DNA of 64,000 nt, from the NCBI RefSeq assembly GCF_900143565.1, contig NZ_FREX01000003.1:1-64000 (forward strand), read 5' to 3'. The DNA is from Pseudovibrio sp. Alg231-02 (GTDB lineage: Bacteria > Pseudomonadota > Alphaproteobacteria > Rhizobiales > Stappiaceae). Positions within the stretch are counted from its first letter, which is position 1, and each line of letters opens with the position of its first letter. Positions 1 to 8,395 of the stretch are shown here, in pieces. The position numbers and the translations under genes were made by a program. Below the pieces are notes generated by a model. That model was given only the letters and a program-made list of their open reading frames with translations. It did no database searches and was not told the DNA's origin.

Positions 1-2
1 CC

Positions 3-218
3 ACACTAGGCTTCAAATCACGTAAAACAGCCTACGCCACGATCAAGGGTTTTGAGGTGATGCGTGCCCTCAAAAAGGGCCAAGCCAAAGCGTTCCAGAT
101 CCAACCTGGGATCAAGGGCGAGGTCCGTCTTATCGAGCGTACATTTGGCTTAGGGGCGGACATGTTCTCGGAGCTCTTTGATCATCACCGTGCCGAAATT
201 GAGGCATGGGCCGCTTGA
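3..218 (+). mobile_element. IS6-family transposase, C-terminal part (5' end outside window)
   Basis: The first 72 codons are open and end at TGA 216-218. They read as the C-terminus of an IS6/IS26-type DDE transposase: the segment with FKSRKTAYATIKGFEVM followed by the basic KKGQAK stretch is the conserved tail around the last catalytic Glu of this family. The 5' part lies left of the window. A matching terminal inverted repeat follows at 257-270, so this is the right-hand end of an insertion sequence, here inserted into an acetyltransferase gene. I read it by eye from the base sequence; the family assignment is by recognition. Confidence 0.8.
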
Positions 219-256
219 TAAACGGCGCTGAGGTAAATATTTAACTCAAAGCAATA

Positions 257-270
257 TTTGCAACAGGGCC
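257..270 (+). repeat. IS6-type right terminal inverted repeat
   Basis: The 14 bases TTTGCAACAGGGCC are the reverse complement of GGCCCTGTTGCAAA. This differs at one position from the IS26 terminal repeat GGCACTGTTGCAAA. It lies 38 bases after the transposase stop, as expected for the right end of an IS6-family element. The left end is outside the window, so the element length and the 8-bp target duplication cannot be checked. Confidence 0.75.
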
Positions 271-598
271 CCTTTGACTTCGCGAAGTTGAACAGGTCAT
301 CGTAGAGTTTGCCTGCAATGCCTTGTCCTCGTGCAGCTTTAGAAATCACAATCCGATCGACATAGAGAAAATCATCGTAGGTTACGCAGAACCATTTGAA
401 ATTAATCGAAGAATAATCACCGTCCTGGTCGTATGTGATGAGAAGACCAGCTTCCTTGTCAGCAATCCTTACATAGGTTGCTTTCTCGATAAGCTCTGCA
501 AAGCCATCACGTGTCAAAGAGGACAATTCGACAGCATGCTCTTCGTTCAGAGCGTGCGTCCAGGTTAGATCGTCAGCAATAAAGCTTCGAATAGGCAA
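271..598 (-). pseudogene. GNAT-family N-acetyltransferase, 3' end removed by IS insertion
   Basis: Reading leftwards from a TTG start at 598 (SD-like AGGAAG 8 bases upstream), the first about 109 codons give the N-terminal half of a GNAT acetyltransferase. They include the strand and pyrophosphate-loop motif YVDRIVISKAARGQGIAGKL, where the RGQGIAG part binds acetyl-CoA. The frame then runs into the IS6 terminal repeat at 257-270 and ends at 185 with about 28 IS-derived residues. The C-terminal half of the GNAT fold (motif B) is missing, so the gene is almost certainly inactive. The substrate is unknown. The lost 3' part may lie on the far side of the element, left of the window. Confidence 0.75.
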
Positions 599-644
599 CG
601 CAGCTACTTCCTGTTATTTCTTAAAATTGTAGTTATTATTGAGT

Positions 645-1319
645 CTAGACGGATAGATTGCGTTTTGTTCGCAATGTCTTGAAAACGTGCACCATAAAGA
701 TCGTCGCAAAGAGTGGAGTGATCAGGTTCACGATTGGAATTGCGAGAACAAACGCAACGATCAGTCCGGCTGCGAATACGGTTCCGCCTTGCGATTTACG
801 AAAAGCTTTTGCTTCTTGCGGCGACATAAAGCGCATTGCGACAAACTCAAAATATTCCCGGCCCAACAGATAGCCATTCACGAGCAAAAATGCGATTTGG
901 CCGATACCGGGAATGAAGAACAGCATCAGAGCAAAAATGTTGGCGACAATGATAACGCCGACAAAACGGAGAGCCGTTACAATAGACTCGCCAAGCGGCA
1001 GCGCTTTGCCTCGCTTTTCATTGGGATAAGAGTCTTCTTCAACAAGTTCGGAAATCTGATCTTGATAGAAGGCTACCACCATCGCTGAAACCGGAGCTAG
1101 GATATAGCCGAGACCAATTAATGCGCCGATGCCTGTTACGATACTGACCGTCGTATCCTGCCAATCTTGTGGTAAGTCTATGAAATACCCGACTACGCCT
1201 TGAATGGCGATCCAGACGACAAGAAGAAGAAGCAATGTTAGCCCTAAGGCTTTGAAAAAGATGCTTCTGAAATGCGGTTCAAAAACCTGCGAAAATGATT
1301 TTATTGCTGCCGATAACAT
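645..1319 (-). CDS. EI24 / CysZ-like integral membrane protein
   Basis: This is a membrane protein of about 224 residues in the EI24 superfamily, which includes the CysZ sulfate permeases. It has hydrophobic helices near residues 24-46, 60-82, 125-150 and 180-205. A basic/acidic loop with the QDQISELVEE and LGESI pieces is typical of alphaproteobacterial members. I chose ATG at 1319 because homologues begin close to an MLxAA..F..VF-type N-terminus; an upstream GTG at 1352 would add 11 residues. No sulfur-assimilation gene is next to it, so sulfate transport is only a family-level guess. It stands alone between the truncated GNAT and a histidine phosphatase. Confidence 0.75.
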   Translation of the reverse strand: MLSAAIKSFSQVFEPHFRSIFFKALGLTLLLLLVVWIAIQGVVGYFIDLPQDWQDTTVSIVTGIGALIGLGYILAPVSAMVVAFYQDQISELVEEDSYPNEKRGKALPLGESIVTALRFVGVIIVANIFALMLFFIPGIGQIAFLLVNGYLLGREYFEFVAMRFMSPQEAKAFRKSQGGTVFAAGLIVAFVLAIPIVNLITPLFATIFMVHVFKTLRTKRNLSV

Positions 1320-1463
1320 CTCTTGTGCCAAATTTATGAAAACAGATGGCACTTAGATAAGCATTTCCCCGGTCTGCAACAAGAGCTGACGCTTGTAAAG
1401 CAGCTTGCCATCCATCAGGATCAACAGGCTGCTTCAGTTCTTTGCGCCGGAACGTTCCCAAGT

Positions 1464-2078
1464 TTACTGAGCGAGTTCCATCTCATCGATCAGCTGCCAC
1501 TTCAGGTTCTCGAGACTAGCGGAACACTTCTCAAGATCGACTGGATCAAAACGGAACCAGCAACCACCTCCAACATTCGGAGGCTGATCGAAGGCGCGAT
1601 CGATTGCATTGTTGGCGAGGTGACATTTGAGCAGCGTTCCCACGCCTCCATGGCCAGAAAATAGAACAGGTTCGCCACTTGGAATTGCGGTGAGCGCCTG
1701 TTTAATTGCAGTGACGACACGACTTTGCGCATCCAACGCCCGTTCCCAGCCGCGAACGCTCACTGCGGGGCGACTGAAGAACTCATCAGCGACAAGCTCA
1801 AACTCATCTGGCTCAAGAAAACCGGTTGAGCTGCGATCATTTTCGTGAAGGCCAGCCGCTGTGATCAGCTCCCTACCCAGGTGGCTCGCGATAATCTGAC
1901 CAGTCTCGATTGCCTTTTTTTCGCGACTGGAAATGACGTGATCGATTTCCAAAAGCCATGGCTGGCGCAGGCCTTGTTCTAAACGTTCGCGGCCTTTATC
2001 CGACAAATCCCAGTGCGGAACTGGGGTTGCCGGATCGATGTCAACATTTGGGTGGGTCAAATATATACAGTAAGTCAT
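1464..2078 (-). CDS. Histidine phosphatase family protein (SixA/PGM-like), variant RHG motif
   Basis: This 204-residue protein has the layout of the histidine phosphatase superfamily. An N-terminal strand carries the presumed phosphate-accepting His (YLTHPN, His9), followed by LSDKGRERLEQ, then ISSREKKAIETGQIIA, and a C-terminal SGHGG holding the second active-site His. The usual RHG triad reads THP, so the phosphate-binding Arg next to the nucleophile is absent; I believe this LTHP form recurs in a rhizobial-type subfamily. The start at 2078 has a strong GGGGAGG SD. It may act on phosphohistidine proteins or small phosphoesters, but nothing nearby tells which. It lies directly downstream of nudC on the same strand. 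Confidence 0.8.
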   Translation of the reverse strand: MTYCIYLTHPNVDIDPATPVPHWDLSDKGRERLEQGLRQPWLLEIDHVISSREKKAIETGQIIASHLGRELITAAGLHENDRSSTGFLEPDEFELVADEFFSRPAVSVRGWERALDAQSRVVTAIKQALTAIPSGEPVLFSGHGGVGTLLKCHLANNAIDRAFDQPPNVGGGCWFRFDPVDLEKCSASLENLKWQLIDEMELAQ

Positions 2079-2139
2079 GGCACCTCCCCGGTGCCATCAG
2101 GCACCTGTTAAATAACCACTGGCTCTACTCGTCCATGGG

Positions 2140-3105
2140 TCATTTTTCCTCGATATATTTCTTGATCAAATGATGCGCGATAGAGATGTCAGGGGGACAA
2201 ATTAATCCCGACTCTGCTTCGCCTTGGAGCATCTTCAGTGTCTCCTCTTTAGAAAACCACTGACAATCCTCCATTTCTTCATAGTCGATATTCAAGTCAG
2301 TCGTCAGCGCTTCACCGTGGAACCCGATCATAATATTTGATGGGAATGGCCATGGCTGGCTGGCGACGTATTCCACTTTGCCGACTTTAACGCCTGCTTC
2401 TTCAAAAACTTCTCGGCGGACGGCGTCTTCAAAGGTTTCGCCCGGCTCAACAAACCCAGCGAGTGTTGTGTAGACATTTTCCATCAGATGGTAAGGACGC
2501 CCCATCAGGCATTTGTCCCCGTGGGTGATCAACATTATCACCGCGGGGTCCGTTCTTGGGAAGTGCTGCGCAGAGCAAGACGGGCAATCCCGTCGATAGC
2601 CAGATTCGGCGAGTTCCGTTGGCTGTCCACACTGAGAACACATCTTATGGGAGGAATGCCAGCGGCCTACAGAAGCAGCCTGTGCCATCATTCCAAGCAC
2701 TTCCTGACTGGCTGCTCGTTTCATCGCTATTCCGCGCAGTCCGTATGCCGCGAATGCTCCGAGTTTTTCCAGTTCCTCATCAAGCGTTTCAGCATCCACT
2801 GTGTAACGCACACTAAAGTATGGGCGGTCTCCATCAGTCTCGTCAATGCCAAGAAAGATGGTCGTCCGATCAGTGATATTCAGAGTTTTGAGCATCTCAA
2901 CGGAATGAATGAAAGGCTCAGTCATAACCTCTTTATTGAAGATGAAAGCGTCGTTTGCCTGAATTAAAAAGCGGGCATCCGGGCTCGTCTTTAGCGAGTT
3001 AACCCATTCAGTGTCTTTACGTTTTTCACCACAGCGATTAAGCGAGTTGGCAGAATAACAAAGAGCTGCAGAGGCGTCATACACCTCAGCTGTTTCGGCC
3101 AGCAT
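2140..3105 (-). CDS. nudC: NAD(+) diphosphatase / RNA-NAD decapping hydrolase NudC
   Basis: NudC cleaves NAD(H) to NMN and AMP and removes NAD caps from RNA. The 321-residue length suits the longer alphaproteobacterial form. A zinc ribbon is visible with Cys156, Cys159, Cys174 and Cys177. The Nudix box begins GFVEPGETFEDAVRREVFEE (about 217-239) with the catalytic glutamates. The NADH-type signature SQPWPFPS is at about 249-256. The start at 3105 is preceded by AAGGAA. A histidine phosphatase gene follows 61 bases downstream on the same strand. Confidence 0.95.
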   Translation of the reverse strand: MLAETAEVYDASAALCYSANSLNRCGEKRKDTEWVNSLKTSPDARFLIQANDAFIFNKEVMTEPFIHSVEMLKTLNITDRTTIFLGIDETDGDRPYFSVRYTVDAETLDEELEKLGAFAAYGLRGIAMKRAASQEVLGMMAQAASVGRWHSSHKMCSQCGQPTELAESGYRRDCPSCSAQHFPRTDPAVIMLITHGDKCLMGRPYHLMENVYTTLAGFVEPGETFEDAVRREVFEEAGVKVGKVEYVASQPWPFPSNIMIGFHGEALTTDLNIDYEEMEDCQWFSKEETLKMLQGEAESGLICPPDISIAHHLIKKYIEEK

Positions 3106-3295
3106 TTCGAATTCCTTAAATTATAAACTTATGTAAAGTGAACCCGAGATAGCACTGAAATGCAATGTTGTGGCGACATTTTCTGAATTCAGATTTGGCA
3201 GAACTCTCTGAAGATTCACAGTCTCGTCCACAGTAGCAAGCGGTAAACGCCAATGAACGCTTGCAAAATACAGGTAAAGCGACCATATACACGAT

Positions 3296-3397
3296 CGGGA
3301 GGTTGGTGGTGGACGAGCCACTCGCCAACCGGGTCAGATCCGGAAGGAAGCAGCCCTAACGAGTCCATGGCACGGGTCATCGTGCCAGCCTCCCACC
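3296..3397 (+). ncRNA. ffs: Small signal recognition particle RNA (4.5S)
   Basis: The hairpin tip GGTCAGATCCGGAAGGAAGC near 3331-3352 carries the universal SRP helix-8 symmetric and asymmetric loops that bind Ffh. The ends pair: GGGAGG at 3297-3302 with CCTCCC at 3389-3394. The position directly upstream of dnaX is the usual one in Rhizobiales. FtsY, its partner receptor, is encoded at 53554. End points are approximate. No clear hairpin-plus-T terminator follows. Confidence 0.92.
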
Positions 3398-3499
3398 TAA
3401 TTTTCCCCGCGCCCATACTCGACAAGCGGCCGGTCTTCGTCTTGAATGGCCGGGAGTAAGTTTTACCTTGCCTTTGAAGTGGCTGAGGATTTGGGCGAT

Positions 3500-5368
3500 A
3501 TGGACGGAATAGACCTTCAAGACGAGCACCAGACAACAACAGGCGCGGAAGATAATTCTTCCAGCAGCGATGGTGCATATCGCGTTCTCGCCCGTAAATA
3601 CCGACCTAGTACCTTCGATGATCTTTATGGTCAGGAACCGATGGTTCAGACTCTGCAGAATGCATTTGAGACTGGACGCATCGCTCAAGCGTGGATGCTA
3701 ACCGGGGTTCGTGGTGTTGGTAAAACGACCACTGCACGTATTCTGGCACGAGGCCTGAACTACGAGATCGCAGGCGAAATTGATAAGCCTACCATACACT
3801 TAGATAAACCCGGCGTTCACTGTCAGGCGATCATGGAAGGTCGTCATGTCGATGTGATCGAGATGGATGCGGCGTCTCATACCGGCATTGACGACATTCG
3901 CGAGATTACCGAAGCAGCGCGGTACCGTCCGGCGAGTGCGCGGTACAAAGTGTACATCATCGATGAGGTGCATATGCTCTCCAAGTCGGCGTTCAACGGG
4001 TTGTTGAAGACGCTGGAAGAGCCGCCGGAGCATGTGAAATTCATTTTTGCGACTACAGAAATCCGTAAGGTTCCTGTGACTGTCCTCTCTCGTTGTCAGC
4101 GGTTTGACCTGCGCCGGATTGAAAGCTCTACGCTCGTTTCTCTGCTGCGCGAGATCTCCGGTAAAGAGGGCATAGAAATTTCTGATGAGGCGCTGGCTCT
4201 GATTGCTCGCGCTGGTGAAGGGTCTGCCCGAGACAGTTTATCCCTTTTGGATCAAGCTATTGCGCATGGTGCAGGCCGCATTGAGCCGAATGAAGTGCGC
4301 CAGATGCTGGGCCTTGCTGACCGCAGCCGGGTGATAGATTTATTTGAGCACGTGATGCGCGGCGACATTGCCAGCGCTCTTGATGAGCTCAAAGCCCAGT
4401 ACGATGTGGGCGCCGATCCGGCAGTTGTCCTCTCTGACCTTGCAGACTTTACCCATTTGGTGACTCGCCTTAAAGCAGTGCCGAAGGCGGGTGAAGAGAA
4501 CTCTGTCACGGAGAGTGAGCGGCAGCGTGGGCGGGACTTTGCTGAAAAGCTATCCATGCGCGTTCTTTCTCGAACATGGCAGATATTACTGAAGGGAATT
4601 AACGAAGTACAGAATGCGCCGAAACCGTTGGCTGCGGCTGACATGGTTTTGGTGCGCTTGTGCTACGCCTCTGATCTTCCTGATCCGGAAGAGGCGCTGA
4701 AGCTACTAAAGTCTGGCAAGTTCTCTCCTGCTGGTGGCAATGCGCCTGCGGGCAACGCGCCACAGGGCGGCGGTGGACCAAGCGCCAGCGCTGTTCCATC
4801 CGGTGGCGGCTCAGCCCCTCAGTTACGCGCTGTGGCTGGCGGCCAGCCGATGACGCAAGCTATTGGCGCTGCACCGCAATCAGCCCCTCAGATGCGACAG
4901 GCTGAGGAAGCGAAAGAGAAGATTGCGATCCGCTCATGGGCCGAGGTTGCTCAACTTGCAGCCCGCATGAAGGACATTCCAGTCAAAGTTTCTGTCGAGC
5001 GTGCGCTGCGTCTTGTCAACTTCCAGCCGGGACGCATTGAAGTGCAGCCGACTGAGATTGCGACAGCTGATGCGGCTGGAGAGTTGGGCCGAAAACTGAC
5101 GGAATGGACGGGTCGTCGCTGGATTGTTGCGGTTAGTCGTGACCAAGGCCGACCGACGTTGCATGAGGAAAAAGAAGCTAATCAAAGGCAGTTGGTTTCG
5201 GATGCACATTCTGATCCGGAAGTGGTGAAACTTATTTCTGCCTTTCCCGGGGCTAAGGTTGTTGACGTGCGCATTTTGAAGCAGGAGGAAGATCTCCCCC
5301 TTGAAGCGGCGTCCGAGTCTGTCGACATAGAAGACATGGACTCTATGGATTTCACCCAAGATTTCTAA
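3500..5368 (+). CDS. dnaX: DNA polymerase III subunit gamma/tau
   Basis: This is the clamp-loader ATPase of the replicative polymerase. The AAA+ module starts with YRVLARKYRPSTFDDLYGQ. Walker A is GVRGVGKT at about 69-76, and Walker B/DEVH (IIDEVHMLS) and sensor segments (FATTEIRKVP, LSRCQRFDLRR) follow. The zinc-module cysteines of the E. coli type are largely missing, leaving GVHCQAIMEGRH, as is common in alphaproteobacteria. A Gly/Ala/Pro/Ser-rich linker lies near 410-470, followed by a tau-type C-terminal domain. ATG 3500 is chosen because GAGGA precedes it; ATG 3446 would add 18 residues without an SD. The order ffs-dnaX-ybaB-recR is conserved. Confidence 0.95.
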   Translation: MDGIDLQDEHQTTTGAEDNSSSSDGAYRVLARKYRPSTFDDLYGQEPMVQTLQNAFETGRIAQAWMLTGVRGVGKTTTARILARGLNYEIAGEIDKPTIHLDKPGVHCQAIMEGRHVDVIEMDAASHTGIDDIREITEAARYRPASARYKVYIIDEVHMLSKSAFNGLLKTLEEPPEHVKFIFATTEIRKVPVTVLSRCQRFDLRRIESSTLVSLLREISGKEGIEISDEALALIARAGEGSARDSLSLLDQAIAHGAGRIEPNEVRQMLGLADRSRVIDLFEHVMRGDIASALDELKAQYDVGADPAVVLSDLADFTHLVTRLKAVPKAGEENSVTESERQRGRDFAEKLSMRVLSRTWQILLKGINEVQNAPKPLAAADMVLVRLCYASDLPDPEEALKLLKSGKFSPAGGNAPAGNAPQGGGGPSASAVPSGGGSAPQLRAVAGGQPMTQAIGAAPQSAPQMRQAEEAKEKIAIRSWAEVAQLAARMKDIPVKVSVERALRLVNFQPGRIEVQPTEIATADAAGELGRKLTEWTGRRWIVAVSRDQGRPTLHEEKEANQRQLVSDAHSDPEVVKLISAFPGAKVVDVRILKQEEDLPLEAASESVDIEDMDSMDFTQDF

Positions 5369-5448
5369 GGTTTCTGTGCTATGAAACCTTATGAACCGAA
5401 TTGATAGAGCGCTGATGCGCGCTCAAGAGACGTTTAAGGAGCGAGTCG

Positions 5449-5775
5449 ATGGACTTTCTTAAAATGATGAAGCAAGCCAAGCAGATGCAGGAAAAGATGG
5501 GCGAGCTTCAGGAGACTGTAAACGACCTTTCCGTTGAGGGAACCTCAGGCGCAGGCATGGTCACCGTTACGCTGAATGGTAAAGGTGAAATGACTGGTTT
5601 GAAGATTGATCCTTCTCTCATCAATGCGGATGAAGTTGAGATCCTGGAAGATCTTATCCTCGCTGCGCATAACGATGCTAAGGGAAAAGGCGAGGCTTTG
5701 GTGCAGGAGCGTACGCAGGACATGATGTCCGGCATGGGTCTGCCAGCTGGCATGAAACTCCCGTTCGGCTCTTAA
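5449..5775 (+). CDS. YbaB/EbfC-family nucleoid-associated protein
   Basis: This is a 108-residue protein of the YbaB/EbfC family, small dimeric DNA-binding proteins that coat the nucleoid. It begins with the typical MKQAKQMQEKMGELQE helix, continues with the strand GAGMVTVTLNGKGEMTGLKI, and ends with a Met/Gly/Pro tail (MMSGMGLPAGMKLP). The start has AAGGAG eight bases upstream. It lies between dnaX and recR, its near-universal position, suggesting a link to replication or recombination. A terminator-like hairpin follows at 5857. Confidence 0.95.
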   Translation: MDFLKMMKQAKQMQEKMGELQETVNDLSVEGTSGAGMVTVTLNGKGEMTGLKIDPSLINADEVEILEDLILAAHNDAKGKGEALVQERTQDMMSGMGLPAGMKLPFGS

Positions 5776-5856
5776 TATCTTCAAGGCTATCTGTTGCCAA
5801 ATCACCGCGGCCCTGCGCAGATTTGGCGGTAGGCCTGAAACGGATTTATTCCCTCT

Positions 5857-5878
5857 TGCCCGCCTCTTCAGGCGGGCA
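5857..5878 (+). terminator. Stem-loop terminator after ybaB
   Basis: An 8-bp perfect stem, TGCCCGCC / GGCGGGCA, encloses the loop TCTTCA. It is followed by TAGTTTATCT rather than a clean T run. It sits between ybaB and recR and could end or attenuate dnaX-ybaB transcription. Confidence 0.6.
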
Positions 5879-5952
5879 TAGTTTATCTGGCATTGTCTCG
5901 CAAAACTGCTTTGCGGGTGCCTTTTCTTTCTCGCAGAGAGCATAGATTTTAG

Positions 5953-6564
5953 ATGAGTACACGCAGGGTTGCTGGTCCCGAAATTGAACGCCTGATACAG
6001 CTGCTGTCCAAGCTGCCCGGCCTCGGCCCGCGCTCGGCCAGACGTGCTGCTTTGCATCTGGTTCAGAAGAAAGATCAATTGCTTATCCCACTGGCTGAAG
6101 CCATGGGCGTGGCGGTTGATCAGGTCGGCATCTGCTCTGAATGTGGCACCGTCGACACCAGTGACCCTTGCACCATTTGCTCTGATCCGCGCCGGGATGG
6201 AGCAACCATTGTGGTGGTTGAGGACGTCTCTGACCTTTGGGCGCTGGAGCGGGCATCCGCTGTGAGTGCGCATTATCATGTCCTCGGTGGCACCCTGTCT
6301 CCGCTGGACGGGATTGGGCCGGATGACCTCAACATTTCCAAGCTGGTTGAGCGGATTGAAGGCGGTGCGGTGAGCGAAGTTATCCTCGCTGTTAATGCGA
6401 CCGTTGAAGGGCAGACCACTGCGCATTTCATTACGGACCAGCTTGCGCGATTTGAGAATGTGAAAGTGACCCGTCTTGCCCATGGCGTGCCGGTTGGTGG
6501 GGAATTGGACTACCTTGACGAGGGCACGCTGGCACAGGCTTTGCGAGCAAGAACAAAGTTTTAG
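5953..6564 (+). CDS. recR: Recombination mediator protein RecR
   Basis: RecR works with RecF and RecO to load RecA on gapped DNA. The 203-residue protein shows the N-terminal helix-hairpin-helix ([19 protein letters not shown]), a C4 zinc finger (Cys61, Cys64, Cys73, Cys76), and a Toprim domain beginning [14 protein letters not shown] with the conserved [14 protein letters not shown]. Near the C-terminus lies [19 protein letters not shown]. Length and order match the family. It is the last gene of the ffs-dnaX-ybaB-recR block, with 177 bases and a hairpin separating it from ybaB. Confidence 0.96.
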   Translation: MSTRRVAGPEIERLIQLLSKLPGLGPRSARRAALHLVQKKDQLLIPLAEAMGVAVDQVGICSECGTVDTSDPCTICSDPRRDGATIVVVEDVSDLWALERASAVSAHYHVLGGTLSPLDGIGPDDLNISKLVERIEGGAVSEVILAVNATVEGQTTAHFITDQLARFENVKVTRLAHGVPVGGELDYLDEGTLAQALRARTKF

Positions 6565-6679
6565 CAGGTTTCTTGCTCGGCACTTATGCGGGTATTTCCG
6601 CCGCTTAAGTCGTTTGCGTTGCTATGTGCGTTGATTTGAAAGATTTGCGTATTTATTGCGTTGAACAGGATTTTTGAAA

Positions 6680-7198
6680 ATGGACACGTCTTCCGCCAAA
6701 CCAACCCAGTTTTTCATCCGTAAAACCCAGCGCAACGATGTGGACGAACTGCTCGCCCTGCTCAACCGGATTATTGAGACCGGGGGGACAACTGGACTCG
6801 AGAAGCCATTGAACAAAGGTGAGTTCATTGAGTGGTTTCTTGAAGCCAAAATTCTGGAGAGCAGTGTTTGCGCGATTGACCGTGAGAGCGGTGAGCCACT
6901 TGGCTTCCAGACTGCCAGCCATTACGGAGATATCCCCGCTGACTGGGTTGATATCGGCACCTTTGTGAAACCGGGCCTGCACAAGAGCGGCATCGGCAGT
7001 GCGCTGTTCAAAGCGACACTTGCCAATCTGGAAGGCAAAGGCCTCGTCGCCATCAACGCCACCATCCGCACCGACAACACCGGCGGCCGCGCCTACTACA
7101 CCTCCCGCGGCTTCAAAGACTACAAAGTGCTGGAAGCCGTGCCGCTGGCTGATGGGACACCAGTAGACCGGATTTGTAAGCGGTTTGATTTGGGGTGA
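6680..7198 (+). CDS. GNAT-family N-acetyltransferase (phosphinothricin-acetyltransferase type)
   Basis: This 172-residue single-domain GNAT enzyme transfers an acetyl group from acetyl-CoA to an unidentified amine. Motif A is visible as WVDIGTFVKPGLHKSGIGSALF; the G-x-G-x-G/A-type acetyl-CoA loop is the KSGIGSA part. Motif B, near TDNTGGRAYYTSRGFKDY, has the Tyr expected of the general-acid position. ATG 6680 has AACAGGA nine bases upstream; a TTG two codons earlier is a less likely start. It is a lone gene after recR. Confidence 0.85.
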   Translation: MDTSSAKPTQFFIRKTQRNDVDELLALLNRIIETGGTTGLEKPLNKGEFIEWFLEAKILESSVCAIDRESGEPLGFQTASHYGDIPADWVDIGTFVKPGLHKSGIGSALFKATLANLEGKGLVAINATIRTDNTGGRAYYTSRGFKDYKVLEAVPLADGTPVDRICKRFDLG

Positions 7199-7260
7199 GT
7201 AGGTTGCTTCCGTCGGTCTTCACAAAACAAATTCAGAAGAAACCGTTCAATTTTGTTTGT

Positions 7261-7305
7261 GTCACTCTGGATCCTGGATCTGCGCTGCGCTTGTCCGGGA
7301 AGACG
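7261..7305. repeat. REP-like dispersed palindromic repeat (one copy)
   Basis: The stretch starting TCTGGATCCTGGATCTGCGC and continuing to TTGTCCGGGAAGACG resembles the dispersed intergenic repeats common in Rhizobiales, whose usual form alternates CCCGGATCTGCGC and GCGCTTGTCCGGGATGACG. The arms CCTGGA and TCCGGG and the central GCGCTGCGC can pair imperfectly. Only one copy occurs in the window, so its repetitive nature is known from other genomes, not from here. Confidence 0.5.
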
Positions 7306-7318
7306 GAGGGGTGTGCTG

Positions 7319-7834
7319 TTATTGCAGGTTTTCTTTGATAATCCGGGCAAATTTTTGAGCGATTTTTTTGCTTGGGAGCTTCATGTAGTACGCACCTTGT
7401 CCCTTTACCGTGACCTCCAACTCGTCGTTATTAAGTCTTCGAAATCTCGCTGATTGCCCTGCTACATTGTTATTGTACTCAGGGAAGTATCCAATAACGA
7501 TTATGGCTTTATCAGCATTCACTTTTGGTTGCTCTGGCTGATGATAAGCTTCCCAAATGCAACCATTCAGCGATCTATAGTAAGCTGAGTAATTGACCGC
7601 GTCATAGAACTCGGGACTTAGCCTTGACCATGCACACGGTGCTATACCGTAATTTCTAAAGATAACAAGTAACTTGCGGGTAAGCTCCTGGTTCGTCAAT
7701 GATGAGTCGATTTTCACAATCTCAGTATACCCAGGGGCTGGAAGAATAGCTCCAGTCAACAAACATCCCGAAACTGCAAAACAGGCAGCAAAGACACACG
7801 CGATTATCGAAGTCTTTTTAATGACTGTTTTCAT
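7319..7834 (-). CDS. Hypothetical outer-membrane or periplasmic lipoprotein
   Basis: This 171-residue protein begins with a lipoprotein signal peptide: basic MKTVIKK, a hydrophobic core, and the lipobox VSGC with the lipidated Cys near residue 24. The mature part has no domain I recognise. It contains two further Cys (near 66 and 91) and several Tyr-rich segments such as NYSAYYRS and GQGAYYMKLPSKK. It stands alone between the REP-like repeat and the cobalamin riboswitch and points away from the latter. The function is unknown. Confidence 0.7.
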   Translation of the reverse strand: MKTVIKKTSIIACVFAACFAVSGCLLTGAILPAPGYTEIVKIDSSLTNQELTRKLLVIFRNYGIAPCAWSRLSPEFYDAVNYSAYYRSLNGCIWEAYHQPEQPKVNADKAIIVIGYFPEYNNNVAGQSARFRRLNNDELEVTVKGQGAYYMKLPSKKIAQKFARIIKENLQ

Positions 7835-8071
7835 CTCTTTTCACTTATTGCTATCCGGATGGTCAAAGTTGGTGAATTCAAGCAATCTCTGTTTGGTCAT
7901 TGCCAAGAGCCTAGCAAGGCGTTGTCACAAGTGAAATTCATGGAAAACTTGGGATGGTTTTGCGAAAGTATTTGAGTGTTTCAAGTGAGTTGCTGGCAAT
8001 TGCTATCAACAGCACCTCAGGTCTATTCTCGAAAGCGCTTGCAATTGAGGTCTGCAAAATTCAGTATGCGG

Positions 8072-8254
8072 GCCTATGGTTTCTGAGGTGCGAAAGGCCT
8101 CGGGATTAAAAGGGAACACGGTGAAGTGTAGCCAACAGGCGCTAATTCCGTGACTGCCCCCGCAACTGTAAGCGGCGAGCGACGCCAAGCATGCCACTGG
8201 AGAGATCCGGGAAGGCTGGCTGAGCACAGACCCGCGAGTCAGGAGACCTGCCAT
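8072..8254 (+). promoter_or_regulatory. Cobalamin (AdoCbl) riboswitch
   Basis: All hallmark blocks are present in order. These are GAGGTGCGAAAGGCCTCGGG, AAAAGGGAACACGGTG, GCTAATTCCGTGACTGCCCC with CGCAACTGTAAGCGGCGAG, the GCCACTGG...GGGAAGGC arm, and the B12 box GAGTCAGGAGACCTGCC at about 8236-8252. Downstream, CCGGG and CCCGG pair just before an AGGAGG Shine-Dalgarno at 8288-8293, a possible expression platform acting on translation. The next large genes are a FecCD-type ABC uptake system at 8614, so uptake of a corrinoid or cobalt-related compound is inferred to fall when B12 is sufficient. Confidence 0.95.
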
Positions 8255-8299
8255 TATGTTTCACTTCAACCCGGGCGGGGCGTCCCGGAGGAGGCCATA

Positions 8300-8395
8300 A
8301 TGGTTGCATTGGCGCAAGCCTCTCACATATCCGGTTTCTGTTTGCCCCTGCCGTTGCGCGGAGGGCGTTATGTTACCTGTTTCCTCAAGACTTAA
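8300..8395 (+). CDS. Possible 31-aa leader ORF directly after the B12 riboswitch
   Basis: An ATG at 8300 follows a near-perfect GGAGGAGG and opens a 31-codon frame (MVALAQASHISGFCLPLPLR...) ending TAA at 8395. The SD lies beside the CCGGG/CCCGG stem that follows the riboswitch, so this is the first start the riboswitch could control. The peptide resembles nothing I know. It overlaps the next short frame by 26 bases. It could be a leader peptide, or the SD could be incidental. Confidence 0.3.
   Translation: MVALAQASHISGFCLPLPLRGGRYVTCFLKT

Noticed and set aside
5545-6483. 312-codon minus-strand frame across ybaB and recR
   Set aside because: It crosses two conserved genes and the hairpin between them. 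The composition is typical of antisense translation.
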